Source: Phragmites australis (Eukaryota; Streptophyta; Magnoliopsida; Poales; Poaceae). Taken from it: a stretch of 64,000 nucleotides of DNA. This document shows positions 28,640 to 39,639 of this stretch, piece by piece. The stretch spans positions 5,869,501 through 5,933,500 of the forward strand of contig NC_084932.1 in assembly GCF_958298935.1 (NCBI RefSeq), given 5' to 3'. How positions within the stretch are numbered: position 1 is the first letter of the stretch; each line of letters opens with the position of its first letter. The notes below the pieces were generated by a model. The model saw only the letters and a program-made list of their open reading frames with translations, made no database searches and was not told where the DNA came from. Position numbers and translations under genes: made by a program.

Positions 28640-31600
28640 TTTTTTTAAGGTATTACACCCTGAAAGGGCAGTTCATTCATAAGCATGAAACATTACAAGG
28701 TTTAGTCTATCGAGGCCAAGTACATAATTTTTCTTTCAGGGGGCAACTATTGTAATTGTTGTAATTAGAACAATTAAAACTAGGGTTGCCAAAGTCTATT
28801 GAAGAGGCATTTCTAGCTAAACCATCCACAATGCAATTGTCTTCTTTTGGAATATGATAAAAGTTTAGATTGGTCATTCTTGTGATTTCCTCCATGTCCT
28901 TGATTGTGTGCCTTACTATCCAATGTGGGATGACATCTTGGGGATTTTTCAAACATGAAATAAGGCACAAGTTGTCTGAGAGAAAATCACATTCTTGAAC
29001 CTGTAATTTATCTATAACAAAGAAGCCGAGAAACAGACTCAAAGCTTCTGCATGTAAACAAGATTCAGCTTGTGATGTCTTGCTTGAATTTGTAAGGTCC
29101 ATCGAATTTGGTCTCCTTGAGTAAGTTATTTGAATACCAAGACCAACCTCCCTTCCTGCATTAAAAGAAGCATCCGATCTACAACAACAAATTGATCTGG
29201 AAAAAGATTGCAGACCAAGATGATTCAAGTTTGAAGATTCATGGATGGAGTCTTCACATATTTGCTCAATGTCGTAGGCATCATATTGAGCCTTTTGAGC
29301 TGCCTTTGCCTGAAAGATTACAGAGTGAATAGAACAATCTTTATTGTAAAATATATGAGCATTCATCGCCTTCCAAATAAACCAGAGAATGTAATAGATG
29401 AGATCTTTATCATTTAGATTTTTTAGGCAACTGAAAATAAAATGCAGAATATTTGAGCAAGAGCCAAAATGTTATGTGATTTGATAGCAAAAGGAGAAGC
29501 AAACTAAACGGCTACTGCAAAAGAGCAATGGAAGAAGATGTGCTCATCGTTTTCAACGGAATGACATCGAGAACAATTAGGAAAAACATTCTTAATTCTT
29601 CTATGAACTCGTTGCGCATTCGCAATGTTTTTAGTCATGACCCTCCAAACAAAAATTTGAACTCTTGGTAGGATATTTTTATTCTTCCAGATAAAATCAA
29701 TAATAATCTTTGTTTGATTTGACCTATTTAGTTTGGTTACTGTTTTTTAATGTTCTCTTGATGAAGAAGCTTGTAAGCACTTTGTGCTGTCCATATACCT
29801 TTCTTATTTGGCTTCCAAATTAAAATGTCTTGACCTCCAACTTGAAAAAGAGGAATCTGCATAAGCTGATTAACAAATTCAACATCAAAAATAGAAGAAA
29901 GCAAATGCTCATTCCATCTTTTTGGATTGGAAAGCCACAAATCTGCAACTTTGACTGGAAGACTAAGGCTCAAAGCTTCTTGATTAATGTGTCCATGAAT
30001 GTTTTCCCAATCTGGACACCAGGGCTGATTCCAAATCAAAATATTACCATCAAAGAGTTGTCATTGAACAGCCTTGGAGAGAATGTTTCTTACGTTGAGG
30101 ATAGAGTCCCAAGTCTAGGATTTGGAGCTTTGATTGCTCACTCTCCAGTAAGATGAAGTAGGGAAATACTTGCCTTTCATAATTTCGGACCATAGTGCTT
30201 CTGGAATGTTGAGCATCCTCCAAGCTAAACCTGTAATCAGAGCTATGTTCAAGGTTATTAAATCTCTAAAACTAAGCCCACCCTTTCCTTTAGGGATGTA
30301 GAAGTTTTCCCAAGCTGTGAGGCAGAGAGGCTTTTTATTATTGTCTGAATAATTGCCTTTCCACCAAAAATGTCTGATGATTGCAGCGAGCTCATCTTTT
30401 AAAGATTTTGGAAGAATAACATGGGACATGTAATATATAGGAATAGAAGAAAACACAGATTTAATAAGAGTGGAACGACCAGCATGAGAAATCATATTGG
30501 CTTTACAATCATTAAATTTAGACTTGAAATTGTTTTTAAGGAAAGCATAGACCTTAGATTTAGAAATATGAGCTGTAAACAGGGGATGACAAAGGTGAGT
30601 GAAGTTATGATCCATATTGGTGACCTGAAAAAGATTCTTAATATTATCATGCAGATCATAAGGGGTGTTAATATTGAAAGGAATAGAAGATTTATTCCAA
30701 TAAGGCATTTGACCTGATTATTTACAAATTTTTTCTAAAATATCTTTGATTACTTGAGCTTCATGCGTGGTAGCTTGACAACATATGATAACATCATCTG
30801 CAAACAACAGAGAATGAATGGAAGGAGCCTCGTGAGCCAGACTAACACCTGATATTCTGTTATTTGCCACCACATCTCTCAACCTGCAAGTCAGTTAATT
30901 AATAGCAATGATGAAAAGTAGGGAGAGAGAGGACATCCTTGTCGTATTCCCCTGGAGCTTCTGAATCTTCCAAAGGGTTGGCCATTAATAACAATAGAGA
31001 AAATATGCCATTCAACGCAGACTGCAACTATGTCAATAAAACATTCATTGAAACCAAGGCGACGCATGGCAAACTTAATAAAATTCCACTCAAGTTTGTC
31101 GAAAGCTTTAGCCAAATCTAACTTTAGCATAAAAGCCTTGATGTCCCATTTCTTAAGATGAAAGGAATGAATGATTTCATGGGTTATAATAATATTCTCT
31201 GAGATTCTTCGCCCTTTGACAAAAGCATATTGGGAATTGATGATATAATTAGGTAAGAAAGGTTGCTTTTTTAAAGCTAGGGATTTAGCAATAATTTTGT
31301 AAATAACATTACACAAACTTATAGGCCTATAGTCTAAAGGAGTGGAGCAGATAGGTTTTTTGGGATAAGAACAATATTAGTTTTCTTCAGACCAGCAGGT
31401 AAAGATTTATTCAATAAAAGGATCTTACCAAATTATGAACATCATCACCTATCCAGCTCCATGTGGATATGTAAAAAGTGACATTAAAGCCATCAAGCCC
31501 TGGAACTGCATTCCCTCTCATTGACTTAAGGATGCCATAAATTTCCTCTTTAGTTGGAGCAGCTATAAGAGAATCTTCTTGCATTTCCCCTCTCAAGGTT

Positions 31601-32750
31601 ATTTCGTGTGTTTCTTCGTAATCTTGCAAGGAAGAGGTGAACATGTCTTCAAAATAGTTTATGAAGCATGCTGCAATATCTTTATTTGTATTGATCGTAA
31701 GACCATCAGAATTGGTTATGAAGTTGATCCTTTTTTCCCTTCTTCTTTTGATCATGTTGCTGTGAAAGAAGGAAGTATTCCTATCTCCTTGGGCGATCCA
31801 CTTTTTTTTGCATCTCTGCGTGTAATATTCAGTGATCTTGCTTTGAATGTGAGCATGCTTACTGGATAATTCATCTTCTAAAGCATGATTTTCATAACTA
31901 GGAGGAAGAGCTTGCAAATTAGCAATGTTATCCTCGGTTTGTTTAAACTGATCATTAACCGAATGTTTATTCCTCCTAGACCATTTGACAAGATTATAAC
32001 CTAATAGCTTGCTCTTTTATGAAAATGGAGGTAATCATACCTGTTCCAAGTACCCTTGCTCACCTTTTGGAAATCTTTCTCAAGAAGCCACCAGTTTTCA
32101 AATTTAAAATTCCTTTTCCTTCTTACGTTGCTAGAGAAAGGAATGGCTAAAATAGGAGCATGATCCCCATAGATGAGTGGGAGATGATAAACATTTGTGT
32201 TTGGAAAAAGGCTGCACCAAGCTACATTTGCAAGGCATCTATCTAGTCTTTGAAAGGTAGGTTTAGAAGAGAAACGCTTGTTAGTCTAAGTATAAGCAGG
32301 TCTATTATAGCCCAGATCAATAAGACCACAATTATTAATAATACTACAAAGAAGAAATACGATTAATATTAGGAAGAGTATCACTTAACTTCTCATTGGC
32401 ATTAAGGAGCTCATTAAGGCCTCCATACAGAAGAGGGGGCTATTATCTACACTCACAAAAGCTGCCATATCAGCCTAAATATTATCAGTTTTTACATGAT
32501 AAGGATCCCCATACAGACAAACAAGCCTAAAATTAATATTAGCCTGATTAACACTAACATTGGCTAGAATATAGTTAGGATTAGATTTGGCTACTTAAAT
32601 ATCAACATCTTCAGTCCACAAAAGCCACAAACCACCAGAGATACCTTCAGCAGGGATGATATAACTATCATGAAAAGAAAAGTTTTTAATTAGATCATTA
32701 GGAGAGAATTTATTAGTTTTAACTTCTGATATAAATGTTACCTTCGCATT

Positions 32751-32883
32751 GCGGACGGACATGAAGCCCAGTGGCAAGACTCGATAGGACGAGTCGAACC
32801 AGCAGGGGCTCAAGCCCCCGTCCCCCACCCTCTGGCCTTCAAAGAAGGCCGCACAGTGGGGAGATGCTAATAAAAAAAAAAGA
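32751..32883 (+). mobile_element. SINE inserted in the LINE endonuclease
   Basis: A 133-bp insertion ending in a 10-base A run is flanked by a perfect 13-bp duplication ttaccttcgcatt (32738-32750, 32884-32896). TGGCAAGACTCG may be the A box and GGGCTCAAGCCC the B box of a tRNA-like head; a GGCCTTCAAAGAAGGCC hairpin lies in the body. It has no coding capacity, and its family was not identified. Confidence 0.88.
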
Positions 32884-32982
32884 TTACCTTCGCATTAGTA
32901 GAATATATAAGCCATCTAAGGTGGCTCATTTTAGAATTGCGAAGGGAGCCACCAACCCCTCGGTAGTTCCAGGATAGAAGAT

Positions 32983-32986
32983 TCAT
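32983..32986 (-). promoter_or_regulatory. ATGA overlap of LINE ORF1 stop and ORF2 start
   Basis: The ORF1 TGA and ORF2 ATG share two bases (CCATGAATC on the minus strand), a layout that permits termination-reinitiation. Confidence 0.75.
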
Positions 32987-34845
32987 GGCGCCTGTGGCGC
33001 CTTAAGGGCTGGCACCATTGCCCCGTCAGCAGAAGTTGCATCAGTTGAGGGAACTCCTTGAACAACGGGCATAACATGACCTTGATCATCACTATGGCTT
33101 GGATCCGGAGGCTCACAGCCACTGGCAACAGAGGTGCCCAATCCAGTCTGGGAGCAACCACCTTCAACTTGAGCATGGTGGAGATGTTTGCCGTCATCAC
33201 CGCCACTGGCCTCTCGGTCCCACCGACTAATGTGACTTTCATTGCGTCTTCTTGACCTCCGGTTGGGATCTTGAGAGTTTTGTATAGAGGGAAACATGTG
33301 AGACGGTGAAGAGATCAGAGGAGAAGAAGGGCAAGGGGATAATGACTTTGATGGGTGGAGGAGAGAAGGGCCGGTGAGTTTCTTAGATGCAGGCATCAGA
33401 AGAGGGGATCCTTGTCTTTTATAGGATTGATTAGAGGCTGAAATTAGTGGATTTCCCCTGGAAGTACGATGAAGGGATCTAGTTTTCTTGTAAAGATTGT
33501 TCCGCTGTGGGATCTGAAAAGCTTCCTGATTAAAATTGAATATGCTATCCATAGATGCAGAGGAAGGGGAGTGATATTGAATGTTATCACCTGCAGGGGA
33601 GGTAGAGCTTTGTTGTTGATGTGGTGGGGTAGCAGCCTCGGGAGGGGGAAGAGCATGCACATGGCTAGGAGCAATCATCTCTTGTTCCTGACAATTAGAG
33701 TTCTGCAGGTTCATCTGCTGCTGCCCCTGTTGATTGGGAAGAAAGGGATTATGGAATTGCCATTGCCTATTCTGGGTCTGCAACTGTTGGGCCTGAAAAT
33801 TGAAAACTCCAATAGCTGCTTGAGAGGGCCTTTGCCCTGGCATATTCTGGTGTCCTTGTGTTCCATGGCCCATCTGAGAATGCACAGGTGAAGAGCAAGG
33901 AATATTCCTTCCCACTTCAATTTCCCGCTCTTTCACTCCAAATTGCCTTTGCTCGGTTCCTTGAGGAAACTGCCAGTTACTTCCCACTGTTCCTTGCATT
34001 GTGGAATTTCCTGAAAAGCCTAATAAACTTGTCGATTTTTGGAAGAAATCTCTGAAGTATTTTTGAATTTCTTGCTCCTGAGTTCTCCATCGACCATAGA
34101 CTTCTTCAGGAACTTTAGCAGCTTCATTTGGACTTAGTTTCCAAATAATTTGTTGTCTCTGGAGGCAGCTTCAAACATTGTGAAAAAGATGATCACAGAA
34201 ATTGCAGATCTTAATCAATTTCTCATAATGTACATAGACCTTGATCTTCTTTTCTTTTGAAATACTGATCATGACACTATCAAGAACCTGCTTGCTTGCA
34301 TCTAAAATGACCCAAGCTATCATATACTCAGGAATTCTAAACATTAAGCTTTCTGTGAAGACTACGGAGATATCCTTGATTTCGATTTTCTCAATTATCT
34401 TATCAACTAGATCAATGGAACGCAAAGATTTGGGAATACCATATAGATGAATTGTGACCGGAAGATACCTGAAAGTATAAGATTCCATTGGTCTTCCTCC
34501 CCTTGGATCAATCCACTCCACCAGCATAGTCTCTCTTTCAGCTATCCATGGTTGCCTTTGCCAAACAGATTGGGAATAATCTGTGTCACCTTGTAGAATC
34601 TGCAACCCCAGGCAGACCTCATTGCCTTCTCAAACATGAATAGAGTGACATTCCTCGAAACAGGACCATTTGGAGGACTTACTTTGGATAGAAGATTGAA
34701 AGGAGTTTGGATTTGTTCTTGGTTTTGATCTTCGAAATCAATCTGAACCTCCTATTTGTGAGAGGTTGATGCTTTGGAAGTTGAAATCTAGATCTTCAGA
34801 GAGGTTGAATGGATTTGACGGTGGAAAGCCTGGTTCTAGAACCAT
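32983..34845 (-). pseudogene. LINE ORF1: nucleic-acid-binding protein
   Basis: A start near 34845 (MVLEPGFPPSNPFNLSED) is followed by a disturbed frame. Open sequence resumes at 34605 with a DUF4283-like fold region (VTIHLYGIPKSLRSIDLVDK) and a zinc knuckle near 34185-34160. There C-x2-C-x4-H-x4-C spacing is kept but one spacer codon is TGA. The same frame continues into a 330-residue Gln/Pro/Ser-rich tail (32983-33999). Its TGA stop overlaps the ORF2 ATG. The protein would coat LINE RNA. Broken by the internal TGA and by frameshifts near the N-terminus. Confidence 0.75.
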
Positions 34846-34925
34846 GGAGTTGGGGAAAACAGAAGTGGAGGAATCAGAAAGATCTGATGTGACGAGGGAT
34901 GAGAAGAAGTTGGAGACTATATTTG

Positions 34926-36663
34926 TAAGGACGAGAATGACGACCAGAGAAGAGGTGAATAAACGTTTTAATAACTTTCTTGCGAAATCGATGATCTTCT
35001 CTTATTTAGATCACCTAACGTACCTTAAAATTTAAACGGAAGCAAAAATAGAGAGAAGTTTTAACAAGAGAAAATCGAGACAACACTACTTCATAGATGG
35101 TATATGAACTATATGTTCCATTTAAGATCAATCCATGTGTCTTAGCACTCGAAAGATCACAACTTGCAAAGAAAAAAAAAAGATGAACACCAAGGTCTCC
35201 AAGTTGATTGTTTAGAGGCAAGGGATTCAAGACACCATCACACAAGCGTGTGTATGTGAATTTTATATCTCTAGAAATAAGAAAAATGACCTCACAAGAT
35301 GCTGAAATTTCAGGTAAAAACCAAAATGAAAATCAAAACCGAAAATCAAAAAACTTGTTAACTTACAAAGGAACCAATAGAGGGAAACTAAAATGAGAAA
35401 AATTCAAGCATATGTAAAAAAATAAACTTCATTACTCAAAGAGGTCAGCCCCATTTTAGGTGAATTACAAAGATTTATCTCTCAAAACTCTCACCTATTA
35501 CATAGGCTAAGCACTTATCCTTCTCTCATCTAAAACTCTTATCTTTAAGCTCTCAAATAGGTAGCACAAGTGGGGCTCAAGTGGCTGATTCTAACTCTCC
35601 TATAGCCCTACTCTTCTCTTTATACGTCTAGAAAATTTGACCCCTAAGTTTTCTAACTTTTTCATAAAATACCCCTCTTGTAGTACACTCTTACCTACCA
35701 CCGAGGGCATTTTGGTCCATTTTCTTCTCTATTCATCGGACGACCGCGGCGCCTTCACAACTTGGCTTCGCCTTGACGCAAGCTTCGCGATGGTGCCACG
35801 TACTACTCCAGTCCTCCCACAGTTTTGAGACCAAACCGCGAAACCGCCTGCACGCTTTTTAAAGCGTGACTCACCCGCTTGCTTACACCTTAAGCAAGCG
35901 CTTCGATGTGACGCCTGTACTCCATCATAAGATCCTGACCGCCGGCAAGTCTCTCCCGCTCCCGATCCCTAGAGCCACCTTGTCATTTGCACCGGCATCC
36001 CCTTCGCTTGACTTTGTCAACACGCCATCTTCATCCGCCTACAATGCTTTGCTTGACCTTCACGTGTTCAGCTAGGATCACCCTTGACTCTGCCCAGCCT
36101 CCTTGATTATCTGGCACAAAGCACTCCGCTTGGCCCTGATCATCCTGCCGTCGATCGCCAAATTGCATCCATCACATGTATACCATGAGATAAGCAGGGT
36201 CGGCCCTGAGAGGGGGGGGGTGGCCGTTCTGGGCCCCTAAAACCCAGGGGCCCCATATGTATATGTATACTACTGTGTATGTGTTCTGTCTGGCCTAAAA
36301 GTAAACTGATATGTATATTACTGTATACACTGGTATACTACTGCTATTTGTTTCATATAAAAAATATAACGCTATTGCTTTGAACCACTGTGCTATATAA
36401 ATATTTTAAAATTTATATTTAATAGGACCCATTTTTAATCTCGCCTCGGACCACCGAAATGTCAGAACCGGCCATGGAGATAAGCAAACACATATCTCCA
36501 ACTCCAATTCCAATTAGTCCATAATCAATATGCTCAAATGAATCCCAAATCAATTCAAATCACATCAAAACTCATGCAAAACCGAAGATCATCAAACCAA
36601 ATAAATGACAATATCAATCACTCATCACAAGTAAACCAAAGCACATTTCAACTTAGTTTCTCA
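34926..36663 (-). repeat. Copia (SIRE/Maximus-like) 3' LTR, interrupted by a hAT MITE
   Basis: On the minus strand it begins TGAGAAACTAAG just after the polypurine tract. It ends near 34930 with the block AGGTGATCTAAATAAGAGAA followed by TTCACCTCTTCTCTGGTCG, typical of this lineage. A diverged copy of the last 300 bases lies at 57630-57950 on the plus strand. The LTR is about 1.45 kb once the nested MITE (36195-36476) is removed. Confidence 0.7.
36195..36476. mobile_element. hAT-type MITE (282 bp) nested in the Copia LTR
   Basis: The ends CAGGGTCGGCCCTGAG and AACCGGCCATG are near-inverted repeats of the CAGGGCCGGCCC type. A perfect 8-bp duplication gagataag flanks it (36187-36194, 36477-36484). 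It is AT-rich inside and non-coding. Confidence 0.88.
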
Positions 36664-36664
36664 A

Positions 36665-36674
36665 TCTCCCCCTT
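36665..36674 (-). other. Copia polypurine tract
   Basis: AAGGGGGAGA on the minus strand, preceded by CAACTCATC, directly upstream of the LTR start at 36663. Confidence 0.75.
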
Positions 36675-36679
36675 GATGA

Positions 36680-38022
36680 GTTGCATTGACAACCCTCAAA
36701 GCACAAATATTTTGGTTTGAAGAAACTAAAGCAAGATAAGCTCATCCAAGTGACAAAAACTCAAGAAATAGCAAAATATGTCACTTGGCATAAGAAATGT
36801 TGCAAAAGCCCTAAGAGAGGTAAAGACGAGCCAAAAACCTCAAAAGAGCAAGAAAAACTCAAAAACCCCAAAACACATGCTCCTCCTTGATGATTGCGCA
36901 TTTTCTATTTTCCCCCTTTCATTTCTAGATAAATGCAATTTTCTCCTCTTTATTGAATATTTGTGCATAATATCTTTGGGCATATTTTCTCCCCCCTTTA
37001 ACAATGCAAACATCAAAGATAACAGACTATGCAAAAGATGTGCAAATGAAATACAAGTCTACAAAGCTTCACATATAGATTGTAAAACACTTGCAAGTAC
37101 TAGAGATATCAAAGCACTAGAAAGAGTAAACAATATAAATCAAAGGCGCATAAAGTCTCGAAGGAGTGAAACAAGTTTTGATCATGTTGTTCAATTATCC
37201 AAAAGATGTCATAACAAAAGCATCAACAGTTTCATGATCAGTGCAAAGATTAGAGAAACTAGTGTTATGTCAAGTTCAAACTAGGCAACCAAGTTCAACA
37301 CGACGGGCTATGCAAACACCCACATATCAATCAAAGCCTTAGTTTGACAGCATGAAAAGACCATTCTTAGCACATTAAAAAGCACAAGTTAACTTTCTTA
37401 TTTGATCATTTAACTATCCTCAAGTGAGTTTTAAGCAACCATGGGTTCACTTCTTTGGCAAACCATATGAAGTCTTAAGCCACTGTATTGGATTCAATTT
37501 TAGCTCAAAACTTGATCATTCATTTTATTGACTCAACATAGGATTCAAGATATGCAATTTTTCACAAAACCAAAATAAGTTATGCCTTCGTGACACATAA
37601 GAACACATGTTCTCCCTAGGGTTAATCATGGGCTAAACATTTACATAGACGAACGTCAAAGACCCCCAATCCGCTGAACTGAACAAAGCGGCCTAGCACA
37701 AGCTTTTCACAAAACTAGCCCTAATTTAAGCATTGATCAAGCTAAAGCAAACACTCAATGGTGACAAGAGATTATGTTCACATTTCAAGTTCATTCTTAG
37801 AAAAGACAAGCTTGCTCAACAGATTTTATGCCATGTTTCACTAAGAGCCTAAGTTTGCACAAATTGTTATACATGCACTACATTTAGCATAAATTTACAA
37901 CTAGTACAAGAAAGTGCAAAGAACATATAAGTGAAGCTTGCTAACATGATCATCTTACAAAAATGTTATGCAAAGCAAATGCAACAAAAGAAAGATAGAG
38001 TATGTACAAAGGTAACTCCCCC
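36680..38022 (-). other. Copia 3' untranslated region between RNase H and polypurine tract
   Basis: AT-rich sequence with frames lacking domains. A long spacer here is common in SIRE/Maximus-type elements, some of which carry an extra ORF; none is recognisable. Confidence 0.5.
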
Positions 38023-38940
38023 TCACACAATGCTATAGGGATGGCACATATCAAGCTCTCCCCTAAAAAAGGCAAACCTTGTTACATCTAGAGGCTTGGT
38101 AAAGATATCGGCTAGCCGGTTTTGGGTATCTATGTAGCTCAACTCAATGTCTTCCTTCTCATTATGGTCTCTCAGGAAGTGGAATCTCACATTTATATGT
38201 TTGGTTCTAGAGTGTTGAACTGGGTTATTGGCTAAACTTATGGCACTGGTGTTGTCACACAAAAGTGGCACACTCCTGAAATCTAACCCAAAATCTCTCA
38301 AGGTAGCAACCATCCATAAAATCTGAATAAGTAAGAAATCATTTCCATGCCTAGCTACTGGTGTAAAGGTCTCTCCAAAGTCTATCCCCTCTACCTGAGT
38401 GAAACTCTGAGCTACTAGTCTAGCCTTGTTTCTTACTATAGACCCATCCTCCCCTTGTTTGTTTTTGAAAACCCATTTGATGCCTATGGTGTGAACATTT
38501 GGGGGTAGCTCTACTATGACCCAAACTTAGTTTCTCTCAAAGTTTTCAAGCTCTTCATGCATAGCATTGACCCAACTCGAATCAGATAAAGTATATCCAA
38601 CATCATACGGCTCAAAGGAAGCAAAAAATATAGAATCAGTGAAATGGGCATGAGAAGCAGATTTTGACCTAGTTACCTCTCACCAAGGTCACCGATCATC
38701 AGCTGTGGGGGATGTCACCACTGAATGTGTTGAGGGGCTTCGCGCTGCGAGATGACCTCCCCCTCAAACACTACTGGTGTAGGCTCGAAAGTAGCTGAGG
38801 TGGAAGTAGAGCCTGCAGGACTCTCTGCCGGTGTCAAGGAAGCAGGAACCAGCTCGAGAGCGAGTGTAGTAGTAAGAAGTAGTGGATCATCCTCGTCATC
38901 CCCGAAAGGTGGAATAGACGATTCGAGTCTTCAAGTGAGC
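38023..38940 (-). pseudogene. Copia pol 3' part: RT start joined to RNase H, RT core deleted
   Basis: Reading down the minus strand: a Ser/Pro/Glu-rich hinge, then WVIVELPPNVHTIGIKWVFK, GEDGSIVRNKARLVAQSFTQ and EGIDFGETFTPVAR, the beginning of the Copia reverse transcriptase. Immediately after comes ILWMVATLRDFGLDF and RNase H motifs LCDNTSAISLANNPVQHSRT, KHINVRFHFLRDH, RLADIFTKPL. The catalytic YVDD block and palm are missing between 38345 and 38315, a clean internal deletion. Several stops are also present. Non-functional. Confidence 0.8.
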
Positions 38941-39632
38941 CGACTGGAAATAGAACTCGCGCTTGTCACCTTTCTCTGAGCAAACATCGATGTGTTTGCG
39001 TGACAACCGTCTGACATGCCCGGTATCCCTAGGGAGGTAATTGAGCACAAACTAGCTATTCGGCCTGACGCAAAGCCGATTAAGCAGAAACTCCGGCATT
39101 TGCACCTGACCGGAAGGAAGCAATCAAAGAGGAAATTGAAAGGCTCACTAAGGCAGGATTCATTCGAGAGGTCGATCATCCCGAGTGGCTCGCCAACCCT
39201 GTCATGGTTAAAAAATCAAACAGCAAGTGGTAGATGTTTGTTGACTTCACCGATCTCAATAAATCTTGCCCTAAAGACGCTTTTCCTCTACCACGAGTAG
39301 ATCCAATAGTTGACTACACCTCTGGCTGTGACTATTTAAGCCTTCTCGATGCCTACTTCGGTTATCACCAAATTATCATGCATCCCGAAGATGAGGCAAA
39401 TACCTCCTTTATCAATCTATTTGGTGTCTATTACTATGTCAAGATTCCCTTTGGATTGAAGAATGCCGGTGCCAAATACCAACGAGGAATGAAGATAACA
39501 CTCCATGACCAGATCAATCGGAATGTCGAGATCTACATTGATGATCTCATCGTCAAAACCAAAAAGAAGGAAGATCTCATCTCAGACCTACAAGAAACAT
39601 GTGAGGATCTGTCCAAATTGTATTCGAATTAA
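38941..39632 (+). pseudogene. Gypsy reverse transcriptase fragment
   Basis: The frame-corrected reading gives ANIDVFA, stop, QPSDMPGIPREVIEHKL, EWLANPVMVKKSNSKW, stop, MFVDFTDLNKSCPKDAFPLP, LLDAYFGYHQI, FGLKNAGAKYQRGM, and YIDDLIVKT, the catalytic YIDD. It lies in plus orientation against the Copia remnant. Two stops sit where Trp and Arg are usual, and there is at least one frameshift. The sequence breaks off at LQETCEDL, just after the palm domain. Confidence 0.85.
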
Positions 39633-39639
39633 TCATTAG

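Larger units (their letters stand above)
28707..32986 (-). pseudogene. LINE ORF2: endonuclease, reverse transcriptase, RNase H
   Basis: It starts MNLLSWNYRGVGGSL, the typical plant LINE endonuclease opening; after the SINE the endonuclease resumes with KVTFISEVKTNKF and GGLWLLW. Reverse transcriptase spans about 31920-30700: IHSFHLKKWDIKAFMLKLDL, KAFDKLEW, RGIRQGCPLSP, and FADDVIICC (near 30790), the catalytic FADD. Then a thumb region (SHAGRSTLIKSVFSSIPIYY), zf-RVT (30039-29500), and RNase H (29366-28707) with SDASFNAG, AESCLHAEALSLFLG, SDNLCL and VDGLARNA, keeping D-E-D-D. Several stops and frameshifts, plus the SINE, make it inactive. Confidence 0.85.
28640..34925 (-). mobile_element. near full-length L1-type LINE with nested SINE
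   Basis: About 6.3 kb in minus orientation: ORF1 (zinc knuckle, Gln/Pro-rich C-terminus), ORF2 (AP-like endonuclease, reverse transcriptase, zf-RVT, RNase H) and a short A tail, seen as TTTTTTT at 28640-28646 on the plus strand. The 5' end abuts the end of a Copia LTR near 34925. Stops and frameshifts in both ORFs make it inactive. A SINE (32751-32883) is inserted in the endonuclease. The target duplication was not found. Confidence 0.85.
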
